A stretch of DNA of 6,132 nucleotides, taken from a bacterium. Lineage in GTDB: Bacteria; Patescibacteriota; Minisyncoccia; UBA6257; UBA9933. The notes under the pieces are model-generated. The model searched no databases, was not told the origin of the DNA, and saw only the letters and a program-made list of their open reading frames with translations. The translations under genes and the position numbers were made by a program. The DNA lies in contig JAKAFV010000028.1 of NCBI GenBank assembly GCA_021817915.1, positions 1-6,132 of the forward strand. The letters are read 5' to 3'. Positions 5,442 through 6,132 of this stretch are shown piece after piece; the first letter of the stretch is position 1, and each line of letters opens with the position of its first letter.

Positions 5442-5445
5442 AGGA

Positions 5446-6036
5446 ATGGACGTTTTAATTTTTCAATTTATTAACAAATTCGCGGCCAGATGGTGGCCTC
5501 TGGATTGGCTGGGAATTTTTCTCGCCGATTACGCTCCATATTTTTTAGTTTTGCTGGCTTTTTATTTTTTATTTAAAGAAAAAAGCCGCGTAAGGCGGAT
5601 TTATTTTTTTTCCCTGGCATCGCTTTCAATAATTTTATCCCGGGGAATAATCACCGAACTTATAAGGTTTTTTTATAACCGCCAGCGACCGTTTGAAATT
5701 TTCCCCATTCAAACGCTTATAAGCCAAGAATCGGGCGGTTCTTTGCCTTCGGGCCATGCCACTGCTTTTTTTGCCCTATTTTTAGCATTGTATTATTTTG
5801 CCAAACAAAACGACCTGCCTCGCGCTGACTCGCAAGTCAAGGCGGGCTGGAATCTAAAACCTGTTTGGTGGTCTTTGGGAATAATTTCAGCAATGGGAAT
5901 CGCCAGAATTTTTGTAGGAGTCCATTGGATTAGCGATATTTTAGCTGGAGCCGCAATTGGCTTATTAAGCGCGTTTATTATTAAAAAAATTCTACCAAAG
6001 CCTAAAAGCGAAACCGACCCGATTAATACTCAGTAA
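5446..6036 (+). CDS. PAP2-family membrane phosphatase (BcrC/PgpB-like)
   Basis: A 196-residue integral membrane phosphatase. Relatives such as BcrC dephosphorylate undecaprenyl diphosphate outside the membrane to recycle the carrier for wall and glycan units; others act on phosphatidate or phosphatidylglycerol phosphate. The three active-site motifs are readable. C1 is R74-x6-R81-P82, where the usual first residue is Lys. C2 is P101-S-G-H104. C3 is R154-x5-H160-x3-D164, with Ala instead of the usual Ser before the Arg. Hydrophobic segments lie at about 21-43, 52-68, 104-119, 141-159 and 164-182. I chose ATG 5446 because MDVLIFQFIN matches the usual family start; TTG 5419 would add nine residues lying in the inverted-repeat arm. 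No SD at a useful distance is seen (AGGA directly abuts the ATG). Residues 124-134 are encoded by a palindromic repeat. The substrate is not decided by sequence, but the neighbours favour envelope lipid-carrier recycling. Confidence 0.85.
   Translation: MDVLIFQFINKFAARWWPLDWLGIFLADYAPYFLVLLAFYFLFKEKSRVRRIYFFSLASLSIILSRGIITELIRFFYNRQRPFEIFPIQTLISQESGGSLPSGHATAFFALFLALYYFAKQNDLPRADSQVKAGWNLKPVWWSLGIISAMGIARIFVGVHWISDILAGAAIGLLSAFIIKKILPKPKSETDPINTQ
5814..5846. repeat. In-frame palindromic repeat within the PAP2 gene
   Basis: CCTGCCT (5814-5820) pairs with AGGCGGG (5840-5846) with one G-U wobble, and TGACT (5826-5830) pairs with AGTCA (5835-5839) around the loop CGCA; CGCGC (5821-5825) is a bulge. 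It is clearly GC-richer than the flanking AT-rich gene. It encodes a polar stretch (LPRADSQVKAG) in the loop between two membrane helices, where an insertion would be tolerated. The form suggests a dispersed palindromic element that entered a coding region in frame. Confidence 0.5.
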
Positions 6037-6070
6037 AAAAATAAAATATAAAAACATAAAAATTAAAAAT

Positions 6071-6102
6071 ATAAAGCGCTCTATCGTGATAGAGCGCTTT
6101 AT
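6071..6102. terminator. Strong hairpin terminator, possibly bidirectional
   Basis: A perfect 15-bp stem, ATAAAGCGCTCTATC (6071-6085) with its complement at 6088-6102, has only GT between the arms. It begins 35 nt after the PAP2 stop. T-rich DNA follows on the plus strand (TTTATACTTTTT), and an even more T-rich tract follows on the minus strand towards 6040. It should end the plus-strand unit and could also stop a convergent transcript from the right. Its core repeats the palindrome at 849-868. Confidence 0.8.
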
Positions 6103-6132
6103 TTATACTTTTTAACTAAGATTTATAAATTC

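Noticed and set aside
5419..5445. TTG start extending the PAP2 protein by nine residues
   Set aside because: The extra codons lie in the inverted-repeat arms and have no SD. The sequence from ATG 5446 already matches the family N-terminus.
1..6132. CRISPR array, transposase gene or toxin-antitoxin pair
   Set aside because: No regularly spaced direct repeats, transposase motifs or recognisable toxin or antitoxin sequences are present. The small minus-strand pair lacks the features of known toxin-antitoxin families.

Overview
The window looks like chromosomal DNA from a small-genome, AT-rich bacterium, most likely a member of the Candidate Phyla Radiation (Patescibacteria, Parcubacteria-like). 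The grounds are the tight packing of core genes, the lysine-rich N-termini, and the compact FtsK, RodZ-like and PAP2 proteins typical of that group. TGA is read as a stop (it ends the mutase gene), so the standard bacterial code fits. The placement is an inference from protein style, not from a marker gene.

Left part, minus strand (1-722): a leftward transcription unit with an unusually perfect sigma-70-type promoter (TTGACA, 17 bp, TATAAT, with an extended -10). A leader of about 145 nt with competing hairpins follows. Then come a 60-residue two-helix membrane protein and a zinc-ribbon protein that runs off the left edge. Both genes have strong Shine-Dalgarno (SD) sites, and they join by an ATGA stop/start overlap. 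A possible 25-codon leader ORF meets the membrane protein gene by the same kind of overlap. Neither protein has a function I recognise.

Divergent intergenic region (543-966): besides the leftward leader and promoter it holds four inverted repeats. One of them closely matches the hairpin at the far right end of the window, with a paired (covarying) base change. A perfect extended -10 box lies so close to the mutase ATG that this mRNA should be leaderless.

Right part, plus strand (967-6036): four genes in one direction. A phosphomannomutase/phosphoglucomutase makes hexose-1-phosphate for sugar nucleotides. FtsK is the DNA translocase of division. A RodZ-like membrane-anchored helix-turn-helix protein overlaps the end of ftsK. 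A PAP2 phosphatase may recycle a polyprenyl carrier lipid. Together they suggest a cell envelope and division cluster. The first three are packed like an operon. The PAP2 gene is set apart by a 234-bp AT-rich spacer containing nested inverted repeats that could fold into a three-way junction ending 4 nt before its ATG. The PAP2 gene also carries an in-frame palindromic repeat in a loop-coding region. A strong, possibly bidirectional terminator hairpin (6071-6102) closes the unit.
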